A DNA stretch of 52,937 nucleotides from positions 1 through 52,937 of the forward strand of contig CAJMLF010000014.1 in assembly GCA_905214235.1 (NCBI GenBank), given 5' to 3'. Of the stretch, positions 39,913-48,122 are shown piece after piece. A program made the translations under genes and the position numbers. A model generated the notes under the pieces. That model ran no database searches. It was not told the DNA's origin and saw only the letters and a list, made by a program, of their open reading frames with translations. Each line of letters starts with the position of its first letter. The first letter of the stretch is position 1. Source of the stretch: an uncultured bacterium. GTDB taxonomy: Bacteria > Bacillota > Bacilli > Lactobacillales > Lactobacillaceae.

Positions 39913-41354
39913 ATGAGGAGTGTGGGGTCTTCGGCGTGTTTGGCGCCCCGGATGCCAGCCAGTTAGCCTACTATGGCCTCCATACCCTCCAGCACCGGGG
40001 GCAGGAGGGCGCCGGGATCGTTTCCAGTGATGGCCAGCACCTTTACCAACACCGTGACCGTGGCTTGCTGGCGGAGGTGTTCGCTGACCCGGCCGAACTA
40101 AAACGGCTGGTTGGGGATGCGGCAATTGGTCATGTCCGTTACGGGACTAGCGGTCACAACTCGATTGCCAACGTTCAACCCTTCCTCTTCCGCTTTCACG
40201 ACGGCGACGTGGCCCTCGCCCATAACGGTAACCTGACCAACGCGGTCACCCTCCGTCGCCAGCTTGAAGACGAGGGGGCGGTTTTCCAGTCCGATTCCGA
40301 TACCGAGATCCTGATTCACCTGATCCGTAAGCACATCAAGGAGGGCTTTATCCCCGCCCTGAAGAAGAGCCTGAACCAGGTTCACGGCGGCTTTGCCTAC
40401 CTGATTTTGCAAAAGGACCGGATGATTGCGGCCTTAGATCCCAACGGTATCCGGCCCCTGTGCATCGGTCAGTTGGCTAACGGCGCGTACGTGGTGGCCA
40501 GTGAGACCTGCGCCCTCGACATTATCAACGCCCGGTTTATCCGCGATGTCCAACCGGGCGAACTGATCATCATTGACAAGGACGGCCTCCACATTGACCA
40601 CTACACGACCAATACCCAGCTGGCAATCTGTTCGATGGAGTACATCTACTTTGCCCGGCCGGATTCCATCATCCACGGGGTGACCGTTCACAACGCCCGC
40701 AAGGAGATGGGCCGGCGGCTAGCCCAAGAACACCCGGTCGATGCCGACATGGTAATCGGGGTGCCGAACTCATCGCTCTCGGCGGCCTCCGGGTATGCCG
40801 AAGAGATTGGCTTACCTTACGAAATGGGGCTGATCAAGAGCCAGTACGTTGCCCGGACCTTCATCCAGCCAACCCAGGCTCTCCGCGAACGGGGTGTCCA
40901 CCTCAAGTTGTCCGCCGTCCGCGGGGTCGTAAACGGCAAACGGGTTGCCGTAGTTGATGATTCCATCGTCCGGGGGACCACCTCCAAGCAGATCATCAAG
41001 ATGCTGCGCGACGCAGGGGCCAAGGAAGTCCACATGTTGATTGCCTCGCCCCTGTTTAAATTCCCGTGCTTCTACGGCATTGATATTTCAACCCGGTCGG
41101 AACTATTTGCGGCTCACTACTCGGTTGAAAAGATGCGGCAAAAGATCGGGGCCGACTCCCTGAACTTCCTGAGTGTGGACAGCCTGATCAAGGCCATCAA
41201 CGTTCCGGATGCCGGGGATGCCCCGTATGGCGGCCTGACGGTGGCGTACTTTAATGGCGACTACCCGACGCCGCTTTACGACTACGAGGCTGGGTACATG
41301 AAGTCACTGAATGAACAGGAACAGAGGGAAAGAAAGGAGCGGACACAGCGATGA
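39888..41354 (+). CDS. purF: Amidophosphoribosyltransferase
   Basis: First committed step: PRPP plus glutamine to phosphoribosylamine. The protein has 488 residues. GTG 39888 is chosen: GGGAGGAGG lies upstream and it gives an 11-residue leader ([10 protein letters not shown] after the start) before C12, exactly the propeptide length cleaved in Bacillus PurF to expose the N-terminal cysteine. An ATG 18 bases earlier would lengthen the propeptide. The N-terminal glutaminase has [10 protein letters not shown] and RYGTSG; the PRPP loop is [17 protein letters not shown] near residue 350. Confidence 0.96.
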   Translation: MPTEIKGLNEECGVFGVFGAPDASQLAYYGLHTLQHRGQEGAGIVSSDGQHLYQHRDRGLLAEVFADPAELKRLVGDAAIGHVRYGTSGHNSIANVQPFLFRFHDGDVALAHNGNLTNAVTLRRQLEDEGAVFQSDSDTEILIHLIRKHIKEGFIPALKKSLNQVHGGFAYLILQKDRMIAALDPNGIRPLCIGQLANGAYVVASETCALDIINARFIRDVQPGELIIIDKDGLHIDHYTTNTQLAICSMEYIYFARPDSIIHGVTVHNARKEMGRRLAQEHPVDADMVIGVPNSSLSAASGYAEEIGLPYEMGLIKSQYVARTFIQPTQALRERGVHLKLSAVRGVVNGKRVAVVDDSIVRGTTSKQIIKMLRDAGAKEVHMLIASPLFKFPCFYGIDISTRSELFAAHYSVEKMRQKIGADSLNFLSVDSLIKAINVPDAGDAPYGGLTVAYFNGDYPTPLYDYEAGYMKSLNEQEQRERKERTQR

Positions 41355-42388
41355 ACCGTTATCAAGAAGCCGGCGTTGACGTTAACGCGGGTTACGACCT
41401 AGTGAAGCGGATTAAGAACGCCGTGAGTTCAACAAACCGGCCGGGCGTGGTCGGCGGAATCGGCAGTTTCGGCGGTCTCTTCGATCTGGGCGTGTTACAT
41501 GTGAAACACCCCATCCTCGTTTCCGGAACGGACGGGGTCGGGACCAAACTGCTGATTGCCCAACGGATGAACAAGCACGACACGATCGGCATCGACGTGG
41601 TGGCCATGTGTGTCAATGACGTCTTGGCCCAGGGTGCCGAGCCACTCTTCTTTCTCGACTACATCGCCACCGGCCACAACGATCCAGCCAAGATGGCGGA
41701 AATCGTGAGCGGGGTGGCCGACGGCTGCCGGCAAGCGGGCGCGGCATTGGTCGGTGGTGAGACTGCCGAGATGCCGGATATGTACGCACAAGACGAGTAC
41801 GACCTGGCGGGGACCGTCACCGGCGTGGTTGAAAAGTCGGCCATGCTGACGGCGGCCCTTCCGCAAGAAGGGGATGTCTTGCTGGGCCTACCATCGTCGG
41901 GTCTCCACTCCAACGGCTTTTCACTCGTGCGGCAGATCCTGTTTAAAGACCACCACGTTGACCTTGGCGACCGGCCGGCAGACCTCGGCGGGCAAAGCGT
42001 TGGTGCGGCAATCCTCGCTCCCACCAAGATTTACGTTGATGCGGTCCTGCCCCTGATTCGGCAAAAGCGCATTCACGGGATTGGCCACATCACCGGTGGG
42101 GGACTAATTGAAAACGTCCCGCGGATGTTTAACGACGACCTGCAAGCGGTCATCGACAGTCAGGCCTGGCCGCAGTTGCCGGTATTCAACTACCTACGGC
42201 GGCTTGGTGACCTACCGCTAGCTGATTGTTGGCAAACCTTCAACATGGGAATTGGCCTGGTTTTGGCGGTTGCTCCCGAACAGGTGGCAGCGGTCGAAGC
42301 AGACCTGACAAAGCGTAACCAGAAAGCGTACCGGATTGGCCGCCTGCAAGCCCGGCCAGCCGGTGCCGCCAAGATTGAGATTAAGTGA
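41351..42388 (+). CDS. purM: Phosphoribosylformylglycinamidine cyclo-ligase
   Basis: ATP-dependent ring closure of FGAM to AIR. The protein has 345 residues: GIGSFGGLFDLG, the signature LVSGTDGVGTKLLIA near residue 55, VGGETAEMPDMY and HITGGGLIENVPRM. Overlaps purF as ATGA. Confidence 0.96.
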   Translation: MNRYQEAGVDVNAGYDLVKRIKNAVSSTNRPGVVGGIGSFGGLFDLGVLHVKHPILVSGTDGVGTKLLIAQRMNKHDTIGIDVVAMCVNDVLAQGAEPLFFLDYIATGHNDPAKMAEIVSGVADGCRQAGAALVGGETAEMPDMYAQDEYDLAGTVTGVVEKSAMLTAALPQEGDVLLGLPSSGLHSNGFSLVRQILFKDHHVDLGDRPADLGGQSVGAAILAPTKIYVDAVLPLIRQKRIHGIGHITGGGLIENVPRMFNDDLQAVIDSQAWPQLPVFNYLRRLGDLPLADCWQTFNMGIGLVLAVAPEQVAAVEADLTKRNQKAYRIGRLQARPAGAAKIEIK

Positions 42389-42398
42389 GGCATTCAAT

Positions 42399-42977
42399 AT
42401 GAAAGTGGCAATTTTTGCATCGGGCAACGGGACCAACTTTGAAGAGCTCACCCGTCATTTCCAGGCGGGCGACCTGCCCGGCGAGCTGGCCTTGCTCTTT
42501 TGTAACCACCCGGACGCCCCAGTGATGGACCGGGCCAAGCGGCTGGGGGTCCCGGCCGTAAGCTTTACGGTCAAGTCCTGCGGGGGAAAGGCAGCTTATG
42601 AAGATAAGCTCCTCGGTGTGCTTAAGGAAAAGCAGATTGACTTTATCGTCCTTGCCGGCTACCTTCGGGTGGTGGGCCCGACAATCCTCAACGAATATGA
42701 CCACCGGATTGTGAACCTCCACCCCGCCTGGTTACCGGAATACCCGGGATTACACTCAATCGAACGGGCCTTCAATGACCACCAAAAGCAAACCGGGGTC
42801 ACGGTCCACTACATCGACGCAAACTTGGATTCGGGACCAATTATTGCCCAGTGCCACGTGCCCATCCTGGCAAATGATACGGTGGCAACATTGGAAGAAC
42901 GGGTCCACGCAACAGAACACCAGCTTTACCCATTAGCATTACGAGAAGCTTTGATTGCAGCAGGAGAAAAGGAGTAA
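42399..42977 (+). CDS. purN: Phosphoribosylglycinamide formyltransferase
   Basis: Transfers formyl from 10-formyl-tetrahydrofolate (made by Fhs) to GAR. The protein has 192 residues: [15 protein letters not shown] at the start, the catalytic N/H/D set in [15 protein letters not shown] (H near 108) and [17 protein letters not shown]. Start ATG 42399 after AGTGAGG; the upstream extension lies inside purM. Confidence 0.95.
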   Translation: MKVAIFASGNGTNFEELTRHFQAGDLPGELALLFCNHPDAPVMDRAKRLGVPAVSFTVKSCGGKAAYEDKLLGVLKEKQIDFIVLAGYLRVVGPTILNEYDHRIVNLHPAWLPEYPGLHSIERAFNDHQKQTGVTVHYIDANLDSGPIIAQCHVPILANDTVATLEERVHATEHQLYPLALREALIAAGEKE

Positions 42978-42982
42978 GAAAA

Positions 42983-44521
42983 ATGAAGCGAGCATTGGTA
43001 AGCGTATCTGACAAGACAAACCTGGTTCCCTTCGTCAAGGGCCTAGTCGCAAACGACTACGAAATTGTTTCAACTGGTGGCACCAAGAAGGTCCTCGACG
43101 ATGCCGGCGTAAAGACAACCAGCATTGAAGACGTGACCCACTTCCCAGAAATCCTGGACGGCCGGGTTAAGACCCTTAACCCATACGTCCACGGTGGCCT
43201 CTTAGCCCGGCGGGAGCTGCCGGAACACATGGCAACCCTGAAGAAGCTGGGCATCACCCCAATTGACCTGGTCGTAGTCAACCTCTACCCATTTAAGGAG
43301 ACAATTGAAAAGCCGGACGTTAAACTGGCGGACGCCATTGAAAACATTGATATCGGGGGCCCATCAATGGTCCGGTCGGCCGCTAAGAACTACCGCGACG
43401 TCACCATTGTGGTTGACCAGGCGGACTATGACCAGGTCCTGGCCGAAATTGAAGATGGTGGGGACACCACCCTGGATACGCGTGCCAAGTTGGCGGCCAA
43501 GGCCTTCCGTCACACTGCGGCTTATGATGCCCTGATTTCCCAGTACCTGACCAAGCAAAACGGCCTGGAAGATCCGGAGAAGCTGACCCTGACCTGGAAC
43601 CTCAAGGAGACGATGCGGTACGGTGAGAACAGCCACCAACAGGCCTGGCTGTACGAAGATGCTTTGCCGAAGTCGTACTCCGTCCTGGCCGCCAAGCAGC
43701 TCCACGGTAAGAAGCTTTCCTACAACAACATCAAGGATGCCGATGAGGCCCTCCGCTGCATTCGTGAGTTCGACCAGCCAACCGTGGTGGCCATGAAGCA
43801 CATGAACCCGTGTGGTATTGGCCAGGGTGAAAATCTGGAACAGGCCTGGGACCGGGCATACGAAGCCGATAAGGTATCAATTTTTGGTGGGGTAATCGCC
43901 TTGAACCGTCCGGTCGACCTGGCAACTGCCGAAAAGATGCACAAGATCTTCTTGGAAATTGTCATTGCCCCCGGCTTTGATGATGACGCCTACGCGGTCC
44001 TGGCCAAGAAGAAAAACATCCGCCTGCTCACCGTCGACTTCAGTAAGAAGGACGAACAACCTAAGCACGAAGTTGTTTCGGTCATGGGGGGCCTTTTGAT
44101 GCAGGAACAGGACGTCCTCAATGAGGATTACCACGACTGGAAGTGCGTCACCGACGTTAAGCCAACTGCCGACCAGCTGAAGACGCTGATGTTTGCCTGG
44201 AAGGCGGTCAAGCATGCCAAGTCAAACGCCATTGTGGTCGCAAATGACGAGCGGACCCTGGGCGTTGGTGAGGGCCAGCCAAACCGGATTGATTCCTTGA
44301 AGATTGCGGTTAAGCACGCCGGTGACGCCATCGATGACCGGGCGGTAATGGCCAGCGACGCCTTCTTCCCGTTTGGCGACTGCGTTGAGTTCGCCGGTAA
44401 GCACGGCATCAAGGCGGTTGTCCAGCCCGGTGGTTCAATTCGGGACCAGGAGTCAATTGATATGGCTAATAAGTACGGCATTGCAATGGTAACAACGGGT
44501 GTCCGGCACTTCCGGCACTAG
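42983..44521 (+). CDS. purH: Bifunctional AICAR transformylase/IMP cyclohydrolase
   Basis: Final two steps to IMP. The protein has 512 residues: N-terminal cyclohydrolase (MGS-like, [32 protein letters not shown]) and C-terminal formyltransferase with [30 protein letters not shown] and the late [20 protein letters not shown]. Ribosome binding site AGGAGTAAG. Second user of 10-formyl-tetrahydrofolate in the window. Confidence 0.96.
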   Translation: MKRALVSVSDKTNLVPFVKGLVANDYEIVSTGGTKKVLDDAGVKTTSIEDVTHFPEILDGRVKTLNPYVHGGLLARRELPEHMATLKKLGITPIDLVVVNLYPFKETIEKPDVKLADAIENIDIGGPSMVRSAAKNYRDVTIVVDQADYDQVLAEIEDGGDTTLDTRAKLAAKAFRHTAAYDALISQYLTKQNGLEDPEKLTLTWNLKETMRYGENSHQQAWLYEDALPKSYSVLAAKQLHGKKLSYNNIKDADEALRCIREFDQPTVVAMKHMNPCGIGQGENLEQAWDRAYEADKVSIFGGVIALNRPVDLATAEKMHKIFLEIVIAPGFDDDAYAVLAKKKNIRLLTVDFSKKDEQPKHEVVSVMGGLLMQEQDVLNEDYHDWKCVTDVKPTADQLKTLMFAWKAVKHAKSNAIVVANDERTLGVGEGQPNRIDSLKIAVKHAGDAIDDRAVMASDAFFPFGDCVEFAGKHGIKAVVQPGGSIRDQESIDMANKYGIAMVTTGVRHFRH

Positions 44522-44538
44522 AACACAGGGGGTCAATC

Positions 44539-45795
44539 ATGGTTGAAAAGGTCAATGTATTAGTTGTCGGCGAAGGTGGCCGTGAATTTGCCATCGCCAA
44601 GAAGCTCCAGGAAAGTGAGCACGTCAAGCAGGTTTATTGTGCGCCCGGGAACGTGGGGATGCCGGCGGTTGGCGTCCAACCCGTCGATATTGCGGAAACC
44701 GACTTTGCGGGTTTGATTGACTTTGCAAAGGCCCACAACGTTGCCTGGACCTTTGTGGGCCCCGAAGACTGCCTGGTCGACGGGATTGTGGACGACTTTG
44801 AAGCGGCCGGGTTAAAGGCGTTTGGCCCGAATGCCCGGGCGGCACAGCTGGAGGGTTCAAAGGACTATGCGTTAAACTTCATGAATAACTACGGGGTCCC
44901 AACGGCCCGGCACGCTTCCTACCGTGACCAGACTGCCGCAATTGCGGGTGTTGACCAGTTCGGCTTCCCCGTGGTCATTAAGGAAAACGGCCTCGCTGGT
45001 GGTAAGGGGGTTGTTATCGCCCCGGACCGGGCAACGGCGGTTCAGACCATCAAGGAGATGTTTGCTGGTGGCCAGGCCCGGCTGGTGCTGGAGGAATGCC
45101 TGGTTGGCCAGGAGTATTCGATGTTTGTCCTGCTGAGTAACGGCCACTACCGGATCCTTCCGATGGCCCAGGACCACAAGCGGGCTTATGACGGTGACAA
45201 GGGTCCGAATACGGGGGGCATGGGGGCCTACAGTCCGCTTCCCCAACTGAGCGCCGAGGCCCGGCAGGCAATGATTGACCAGGTGGTCACCCCCACGGTT
45301 GACGGGCTCGTCAAGGGTGAGTACCACTATCACGGGATTCTTTACATCGGCTTAATTATGACGGCCGCGGGCCCTAAGGTAATCGAATACAACGTTCGCC
45401 TGGGGGACCCGGAGACCCAGGTGATCCTGCCCCGGCTGAAGACCGACCTGTTTGAACTGGTTGACCGGGCCCTCAATGACCAGCCCCTCCCGGCGGTGGA
45501 AGTTGACTCCCGGGCCAGCTTCGGGGTCGTCCTGGCGTCAAAGGGGTACCCACAAAAGCCAATTCACGGGCAGAAACTGGGGACCATGCCGCAAGTGGCC
45601 GGCGTGGATGTTGACTATGCCAACGTCAGTGGGGACCTGACAGACCTTCAAGGGGCTGGCGGTCGCTTGCTGATGGTCTTTGCCCAGGCAACCACCCTGC
45701 AGGAGGCTCATGACCGGGTGTACGCATACCTAAGCCAGCTAAACGAACCGGAATGCTTTTACCGGAACGACATCGGTGCCAAGGCCGGCCTATGA
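44539..45795 (+). CDS. purD: Phosphoribosylamine-glycine ligase
   Basis: ATP-grasp enzyme making GAR from phosphoribosylamine and glycine. The protein has 418 residues: VLVVGEGGREFAIA, FVGPEDCLVDGIVD, VIKENGLAGGKGVVIA and the signature NTGGMGAYSPLP near residue 225, then EYNVRLGDPETQV. Last gene of the operon. No terminator is evident before the gpmA promoter, so some read-through may occur. Confidence 0.96.
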   Translation: MVEKVNVLVVGEGGREFAIAKKLQESEHVKQVYCAPGNVGMPAVGVQPVDIAETDFAGLIDFAKAHNVAWTFVGPEDCLVDGIVDDFEAAGLKAFGPNARAAQLEGSKDYALNFMNNYGVPTARHASYRDQTAAIAGVDQFGFPVVIKENGLAGGKGVVIAPDRATAVQTIKEMFAGGQARLVLEECLVGQEYSMFVLLSNGHYRILPMAQDHKRAYDGDKGPNTGGMGAYSPLPQLSAEARQAMIDQVVTPTVDGLVKGEYHYHGILYIGLIMTAAGPKVIEYNVRLGDPETQVILPRLKTDLFELVDRALNDQPLPAVEVDSRASFGVVLASKGYPQKPIHGQKLGTMPQVAGVDVDYANVSGDLTDLQGAGGRLLMVFAQATTLQEAHDRVYAYLSQLNEPECFYRNDIGAKAGL

Positions 45796-45834
45796 TCAGA
45801 AAATCACGACCGCCCTATTGGAATTTAGTAGCGA

Positions 45835-45864
45835 TTGGATTAAAATGGTAAGGTATGTTATACA
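45835..45864 (+). promoter_or_regulatory. gpmA promoter
   Basis: TTGGAT (45835-45840) and an extended -10 TGT-TATACA (45856-45864). Confidence 0.65.
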
Positions 45865-45900
45865 AATAGTGATTTTAAGAAGAAAGAGGTCAATTTGAAC

Positions 45901-46587
45901 ATGGCTAAATTAGTACTTATCCGTCACGGTCAAAGTGAATGGAACTTATCTAACCAATTTACTGGTTGGGTTGACGTTGACTTGAGTGAAAAGGGTGTTG
46001 AACAAGCAAAGAATGCTGGTAAGGCCCTCAAGGAACACGGCATTGAATTCGACTACGCTTACACTTCAGTTTTGAAGCGGGCAATTAAGACCTTGCACTA
46101 CGCTCTTGAAGAATGCGACCAACTTTGGATTCCTGAATACAAGACTTGGCGTTTGAACGAACGTCACTACGGTGCTCTTCAAGGCCACAACAAGAAGAAG
46201 GCTGCTGAAAAGTACGGTGACGAACAAGTTCACATTTGGCGTCGTTCATACGATGTTTTGCCACCACTGCTGAGTGCTGACGACGAAGGTTCCGCTGCTA
46301 AGGACCGTCGTTACGCAAGCTTGGACCCACGGGCTATTCCTGGTGGTGAAAACTTGAAGGTTACCCTGGAACGGGTTATTCCTTTGTGGCAAGACCAAAT
46401 TGCTCCAAAGCTGCTTGACGGCAAGAACGTTATCATTGCTGCCCACGGTAACTCCCTGCGTGCTTTGAGCAAGTACATCGAAAACATCTCTGACGAAGAC
46501 ATCATGAACCTAGAAATGGCTACTGGCCAACCAGTTGTTTACGACTTCGACGACAAGCTCAACGTATTGAGCAAGGAGAAGTACTAA
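45901..46587 (+). CDS. gpmA: 2,3-bisphosphoglycerate-dependent phosphoglycerate mutase
   Basis: Glycolytic interconversion of 3- and 2-phosphoglycerate. The protein has 228 residues: [22 protein letters not shown] with the phosphohistidine near 9, [12 protein letters not shown] and [14 protein letters not shown] (second histidine near 183). Codon use is clearly different from the neighbours: rich in GGT, GCT, CGT and AAC, the bias of very highly expressed genes, with lower GC. That reflects expression level, not transfer. ATG 45901 is preferred over a TTG six bases upstream. Confidence 0.95.
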   Translation: MAKLVLIRHGQSEWNLSNQFTGWVDVDLSEKGVEQAKNAGKALKEHGIEFDYAYTSVLKRAIKTLHYALEECDQLWIPEYKTWRLNERHYGALQGHNKKKAAEKYGDEQVHIWRRSYDVLPPLLSADDEGSAAKDRRYASLDPRAIPGGENLKVTLERVIPLWQDQIAPKLLDGKNVIIAAHGNSLRALSKYIENISDEDIMNLEMATGQPVVYDFDDKLNVLSKEKY

Positions 46588-46597
46588 CAATAAAGAA

Positions 46598-46708
46598 GTG
46601 TGGAGCAAGCCGAATTAGGGCCAGGTGGCCAGTATAGGAGCGGAGGTAGCGCAGGATGCGTCAGCTGCGCTCCGTAACTGGACACTATGGCCCGGGCTTG
46701 CGGAACAC
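46598..46708. ncRNA. Large nested hairpin element after gpmA (RNA or repeat)
   Basis: Five nested helices: GTGT/ACAC, GCAAGCC/GGCTTGC, GGGCCA/TGGCCC, CCAGT/ACTGG and GGAGCG/CGCTCC, spanning 111 bases, with GGA facing GGA in one internal loop. It sits between the gpmA stop and the gpmA terminator and has no T-run of its own. More GC-rich than the other spacers. I do not recognise a named RNA family. The spacer 46588-46882 holds no gene. Confidence 0.5.
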
Positions 46709-46746
46709 GTTAATGAAAGCGCGGAGCAGCCGTGCTTAATATAGAG

Positions 46747-46778
46747 AAAATTCCCGATCAGCTGACCGGGAATTTTTT
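46747..46778 (+). terminator. gpmA terminator
   Basis: AAATTCCCG / CGGGAATTT stem with a TTTTTTT tail. Confidence 0.9.
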
Positions 46779-46817
46779 TCTTAAAATTGAAAAAAGTGCG
46801 AAGATTAGCCGAAAGAA

Positions 46818-46845
46818 TTGAGCTCCGCACGCTTTGTGTTATCAT
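46818..46845 (+). promoter_or_regulatory. Promoter of the DUF975 gene
   Basis: TTGAGC (46818-46823), 16 bases, TATCAT (46840-46845) with an extended TGT before the -10. Confidence 0.6.
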
Positions 46846-46882
46846 TAAAGCTAAACTGATTAAAAGGTGGACGAATTAACAA

Positions 46883-47926
46883 ATGAGAAAACAACGTAGT
46901 TTATCATTGAGGGACTTTATTAAGGATCTTAAGAAACTTGTTAAGCCCCGGTATCTTTCTGCAATGTGGCCCGTGGGCGGGATCACAATTATCTACATTG
47001 CCCTGGTTTGCATCTTGGGATTCTTCTCCGCAAGTATCTTTTCATCCATGGCAATGAGCATGATGATGATCATGTACGGGATGACCTCACCAATGGCACT
47101 GCTGGCCGGCCTTTTAGAAGTGCTGGCAGGGTTAGCCGTCGCCGTTGCCCTGGCCTTCTTCTACAACTTCTTCACGGTTGGTGTCCAATATACTTACCAG
47201 GACCACTTGGCCAATCCGGACCAACCGGTTAGTGCCGGTTCAATCTGGATGCACTTTAAGCACCTCCGTAAGAACCAACTGTGGCGGATTGCCCTGTACA
47301 TGGGTCTGTTTATCTTCCTGTGGAGCCTGCCACTGAACATCATCGCGGATGTTGTTGGTGGCCTGACCCATAACGTCATGTGGCTGCGGGGAATCCAGTT
47401 TCTAAACGACATCGTTGTTGCTTGGAAGACGATTGAATATTCCCAATCCTACTTCCTTTACCGGGAGAAGCAACCACAGTTTCTCGGTCAATCAATGCGG
47501 CATGCGCTGACCGCTAGTCGCCGCTTCATGGGCGGCCGGAAGTGGAACTACTTCCTGGTAATGCTGGTGGTTATCTTTGTTCCAATCTTTGTCTGGTCCG
47601 TAATCTTTGGTGGCCTGGCATTCTACGGTAACTACACGGCAACCTACGTGCTGACTTACATTGGCTTGCTGATCGCCATTTTGGGGATTGTCTGCTACCT
47701 ACCAGTGGCCTTCGCTGCCCGGGCACTCTACTATGTCAAGAGTGAAGAAGACCCGACTCAAGATATTGACGAAATCTTCAAGGATACCTTTAAGCCAGTG
47801 GCTGAATTGACTGGTGAAGCATATGTCCACGAAGTTTACGCCCCCAAGAAGGAGAAAAAGCAGCCTTCACCGGTTGCCAAAAAGAGTGGGGACCATAAGC
47901 CCGAAACAAAGAAACAAGATAAATAA
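46883..47926 (+). CDS. DUF975 family membrane protein
   Basis: Polytopic membrane protein of 347 residues with about 6 helices, a long intracellular segment around WMHFKHLRKNQLWR, and a highly charged C-terminal tail of about 60 residues (KKEKKQPSPVAKK...). The family (YciC/DUF975-like) is common in lactobacilli and has no firm function; membrane insertion or bacteriocin-immunity roles have been suggested for related families. The start ATG is 12 bases after AGGTGG. Monocistronic. Confidence 0.82.
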   Translation: MRKQRSLSLRDFIKDLKKLVKPRYLSAMWPVGGITIIYIALVCILGFFSASIFSSMAMSMMMIMYGMTSPMALLAGLLEVLAGLAVAVALAFFYNFFTVGVQYTYQDHLANPDQPVSAGSIWMHFKHLRKNQLWRIALYMGLFIFLWSLPLNIIADVVGGLTHNVMWLRGIQFLNDIVVAWKTIEYSQSYFLYREKQPQFLGQSMRHALTASRRFMGGRKWNYFLVMLVVIFVPIFVWSVIFGGLAFYGNYTATYVLTYIGLLIAILGIVCYLPVAFAARALYYVKSEEDPTQDIDEIFKDTFKPVAELTGEAYVHEVYAPKKEKKQPSPVAKKSGDHKPETKKQDK

Positions 47927-47952
47927 GTGGGGAAAATGATTCTTCACTTTAT

Positions 47953-47994
47953 AAGGCTCTAGTACTTGGCCTTTCCAAGTGCTGGGGCCTTCTT
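47953..47994 (+). terminator. Terminator after the DUF975 gene
   Basis: 17-base arms (AAGGCTCTAGTACTTGG and near-complement), loop CCTT, tail TCTTT. Confidence 0.82.
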
Positions 47995-48059
47995 TAATAC
48001 GATTAGAGTGGTAAATGTGCAGTTTTGTATCATGATAAGACACTTTTACTATTTGTTCA

Positions 48060-48089
48060 TTGAAACCACTGATAAAAGATTCATATAAT
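48060..48089 (+). promoter_or_regulatory. Promoter of the LtaS-like gene
   Basis: TTGAAA (48060-48065), 18 bases, TATAAT (48084-48089). Confidence 0.75.
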
Positions 48090-48122
48090 GAAAAGTAATA
48101 TTACTATAGAAAGTTGGATTGG

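Noticed and set aside
45901..46587. gpmA as a horizontally acquired gene because of its different codon use
   Set aside because: The bias is toward optimal codons of highly expressed glycolytic genes, which explains it without transfer.
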